Assembly (NCBI GenBank): GCA_035551995.1
Contig: DASZME010000097.1
Location: forward strand, 1 to 64,000
DNA from: RYN-428 sp035551995
GTDB lineage: Bacteria; Planctomycetota; Phycisphaerae; Tepidisphaerales; Tepidisphaeraceae
Direction: 5' to 3'
DNA length: 64,000 bases
The notes under the pieces are model-generated. The model was not told the DNA's origin. It made no database searches and worked only from the letters and a program-made list of their open reading frames with translations. Below are positions 61,855-64,000 of the stretch, piece by piece. Both the position numbers and the translations under genes were made by a program. Each line of letters starts with the position of its first letter. Within the stretch, counting starts at the first letter, position 1.

Positions 61855-64000
61855 ATGGCAGAGTCATTACGAGTATTGATCGTGGAAGATTCGGAAGACG
61901 ACGCGCTGCTGATCGTGCGCGCGCTCCGGCATGGCGGTTGGAACGTGAACTATGTTCGAGTCGATACGCCCGTCGCGATGGCCGCGGCGCTGGACGCCCA
62001 TCCGTGGGATTTGATCATCGCCGATTATTCCATGCCGTATTTCAGCGGATCGGCGGCGCTGCTCATGGCGCGCGAGCGCACCGTCGACGTGCCCTTCGTG
62101 CTGGTTTCGGGAAAAGTCGGAGAAGAAACCGCCGTGCAGGCGATGAAGGCCGGCGCCGACGACTACATGCTCAAGGGGGACCTGACGCGCCTGGTGCCGA
62201 TGGTGCAGCGGGAGTTGCGCGACGCCGACGGGCGGCGCCGCGCGCGCAACACCGAACGGCTTTTGCAGAAGCGCGACGCGCAGCTTACCGACGCCCAGCG
62301 TCTGGCTCACCTGGGGACCTGGCACATCGACGTTTTGTCGAATCTTGCTGTGTGGTCGGATGAGGCGTGCCAGATTCTTGGGCGCAAGTTCGGTCAGGCG
62401 GCGCCGACTTTCGAAGAGTTTTTGGCGTGTCTGCATCCGGCCGATCGGAACCTCTTTACATGGCCGCTGCGCTCACCGGACGAATCGCGAATCGCTCAGG
62501 ACTTCCGGATCATATTTCCGAGCGGCGCCACCAAGTTCGTTCATATCCGCGGCGACATCATTCGCAACCGCACCGGCGCGGCCGAAGAAGCCATGGGGAT
62601 GATCCAGGATATCACCGAGCGCAAACTCGCGCAGCAGGAGATCACCCAGGCGAAGGAGGCGGCGGAAGCGGCCAGCCGTGCCAAGAGCGAATTTTTGGCG
62701 AACATGAGCCATGAAATTCGCACGCCGATCACCGCGATCATCGGCTTTGCGGATTTGCTGCTGAACGCGGGTCAGACGCCGGTCGACCGCGCGGAGTGTA
62801 CTCAAATCGTGCGGCGAAACGCCAAGCACCTGCTGGAACTGATCAACGATATCCTCGACCTTTCCAAGATCGAGGCGGGCCAGATGCGGGCTGAAAAAAT
62901 AGAGTGCGATCTGCCCCAGTTGATGTCCGATATTTTATCGACGACGAAGCCGCGCGCCGCCGAGAAAGCGCTTGACTTCAGCATCCACTTCACGGGAAAG
63001 ATCCCCCGCTCCATCCGAACCGACAGCCTGAAACTGCGGCAAATTCTCGTGAATCTCGTCGGCAACGCGATCAAGTTCACCGAAAGAGGATCGGTCGCGA
63101 TGAACGTACGCTGCGAACCGGAAAATTCAGCCGACATGCTGCGCGTCGAGGTCGTCGACACCGGCATCGGACTGACTCGCGAGCAATCCGACCGCCTCTT
63201 TCAACCTTTCACCCAAGCCGACGAATCGATGACCCGCCGGTTTGGCGGCACCGGACTGGGATTGACGATCAGCAGACGGCTGGCGCGCCTTCTCGGGGGC
63301 GACATCACGCTGCAATCGGTGCAGGGCGTCGGCAGCACGTTCACCGTTTCGGTCGAATGCGGCCCGCTCGGCGGCGTCACGCTGCTCGAGGGGCTCACCG
63401 AATCCGAATTGCCCGCCACCGTCAATTCTTTGGCGATTCCCCATATCACGCTGCGCGGCCATATCCTGCTGGCCGAAGACGGCCGCGACAACCAACGGCT
63501 GCTGACCACGCACCTGAGAACGGCCGGCGCGCAGGTAACGGTCGCCGACAACGGGCGCATCGCCGTGGATAAGACCGCTACGGAAAGCTTCGATCTGATT
63601 CTAATGGACATGCAGATGCCGGAGATGGACGGCTATAGCGCCGCCGCCGAGCTGCGCCGCCGCGGATTCACTTTGCCGATCATCGCGTTGACCGCCCACG
63701 CAATGGCCGAAGATCGAACCAAATGTCTTGCCAGCGGCTGTTCGGATTATCTCAGTAAGCCCGTGACCATGGAGATGCTTTTGAAAACCGTCAGCCGGCA
63801 TCTTGGCCAATACGTCCCTGATTCGATTCCGCCGGCGCCGGCGCCCCCGGCGGTGACGGCAAGCTCGGGAAACGGCCAAAAAATCGTCAGCACGTTGGGG
63901 CATGTTCGCGGCATGAAAAAAATCATCGACGAATTTGTCGAAGGCCTTTCCGCGGAAATAACCAAAATTCAGGATTTGCTGCGTCGCGACGATTTGCCGT
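61855..64000 (+). CDS. Hybrid histidine kinase, REC-PAS-HisKA-HATPase-REC-(Hpt), 3' end outside window
   Basis: From ATG 61855 (site aagg) the frame stays open to the end of the window (715 codons seen). The order is a receiver (Asp57 in LIIADYSMPYFSG), a PAS/PAC domain (~150-255, LGTWHIDVLSNLAVWSDEAC), HisKA with His286 (NMSHEIRTPITAIIGF), HATPase (DTGIGL, GGTGLGL), then a second receiver (Asp585 in ILMDMQMPEMDGYS). A Pro/Ala linker leads to the start of what looks like an Hpt domain (MKKIIDEFVEGLSAEI). No transmembrane segment is seen, so it is cytoplasmic. Its N-terminal receiver could take phosphate from the kinase upstream. It lies 12 bases after the Rcp1-like gene. Confidence 0.93.
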   Translation, partial: MAESLRVLIVEDSEDDALLIVRALRHGGWNVNYVRVDTPVAMAAALDAHPWDLIIADYSMPYFSGSAALLMARERTVDVPFVLVSGKVGEETAVQAMKAGADDYMLKGDLTRLVPMVQRELRDADGRRRARNTERLLQKRDAQLTDAQRLAHLGTWHIDVLSNLAVWSDEACQILGRKFGQAAPTFEEFLACLHPADRNLFTWPLRSPDESRIAQDFRIIFPSGATKFVHIRGDIIRNRTGAAEEAMGMIQDITERKLAQQEITQAKEAAEAASRAKSEFLANMSHEIRTPITAIIGFADLLLNAGQTPVDRAECTQIVRRNAKHLLELINDILDLSKIEAGQMRAEKIECDLPQLMSDILSTTKPRAAEKALDFSIHFTGKIPRSIRTDSLKLRQILVNLVGNAIKFTERGSVAMNVRCEPENSADMLRVEVVDTGIGLTREQSDRLFQPFTQADESMTRRFGGTGLGLTISRRLARLLGGDITLQSVQGVGSTFTVSVECGPLGGVTLLEGLTESELPATVNSLAIPHITLRGHILLAEDGRDNQRLLTTHLRTAGAQVTVADNGRIAVDKTATESFDLILMDMQMPEMDGYSAAAELRRRGFTLPIIALTAHAMAEDRTKCLASGCSDYLSKPVTMEMLLKTVSRHLGQYVPDSIPPAPAPPAVTASSGNGQKIVSTLGHVRGMKKIIDEFVEGLSAEITKIQDLLRRDDLP

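Overview
The window looks like a chromosomal segment of a planctomycete, most likely of the Phycisphaerae type (inference from gene content; no rRNA is present to settle it). Supporting signs are a DUF1592/DUF1552 pair with CxxCH motifs and a twin-arginine-like leader, a secreted DUF1080 protein, an exosortase/EpsI polysaccharide locus, a delta-60-repeat surface protein with the LExRxLLSG leader common in planctomycetes, and a dehydratase-ACP-dehydratase-ketosynthase-ketosynthase lipid cluster. Base composition is GC-rich throughout.

Layout. 1-5.8 kb: 3' end of cinA, a receiver-only protein, groES-groEL, a lipoprotein and a DUF1080 protein. 6-11.5 kb: amrS radical SAM enzyme, Tim44-like zinc-ribbon protein, gpsA coupled to a small monooxygenase-like gene, a DUF2007 protein and two broken Uma2-family genes. 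11.7-20.6 kb, minus strand: rpoB and rpoC, separated by a decayed BrnT toxin gene and its antitoxin. 20.9-26.9 kb: dgkA, a metallo-beta-lactamase-fold hydrolase and the DUF1592-DUF1552 pair. 27-33 kb: hldE, a YqjD/YqjE/YqjK-like membrane cassette, a DUF2127 protein and a cold-shock protein. 33.4-41.4 kb: exopolysaccharide/exosortase locus (WecG-type transferase fused to a nucleotidyltransferase-like module, exosortase, EpsI, Wzz/BY-kinase-like ATPase, polyprenyl sugar transferase). 41.4-51.6 kb: lipoprotein, trpF, ROK protein, HtrA-like protease, HxlR regulator, broken Uma2 gene, a 1067-residue delta-60/SdrD protein and a leuC-type hydratase. 52.3-53.7 kb: a small island with tRNA-Arg(ACG), tRNA-Asp(GTC), at least two tRNA relics, an 86-residue protein predicted to have a ubiquitin-like (beta-grasp) pattern ending in Gly-Gly, and a disrupted partner gene. 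53.9-58.3 kb: lipid/polyketide cluster with one catalytic and one apparently Cys-less ketosynthase. 58.5-64 kb: GxxExxY protein, dispersed palindromic repeats, and a histidine kinase, response regulator and hybrid kinase, the last running off the window.

Two themes recur. Long housekeeping genes are intact, while small accessory genes (nucleotidyltransferase, three Uma2 genes, BrnT, a HigA-like antitoxin, the 53.2-kb gene) are broken, often by one-base shifts. The intergenic DNA holds several families of dispersed palindromic elements, one of them inside a Uma2 reading frame.
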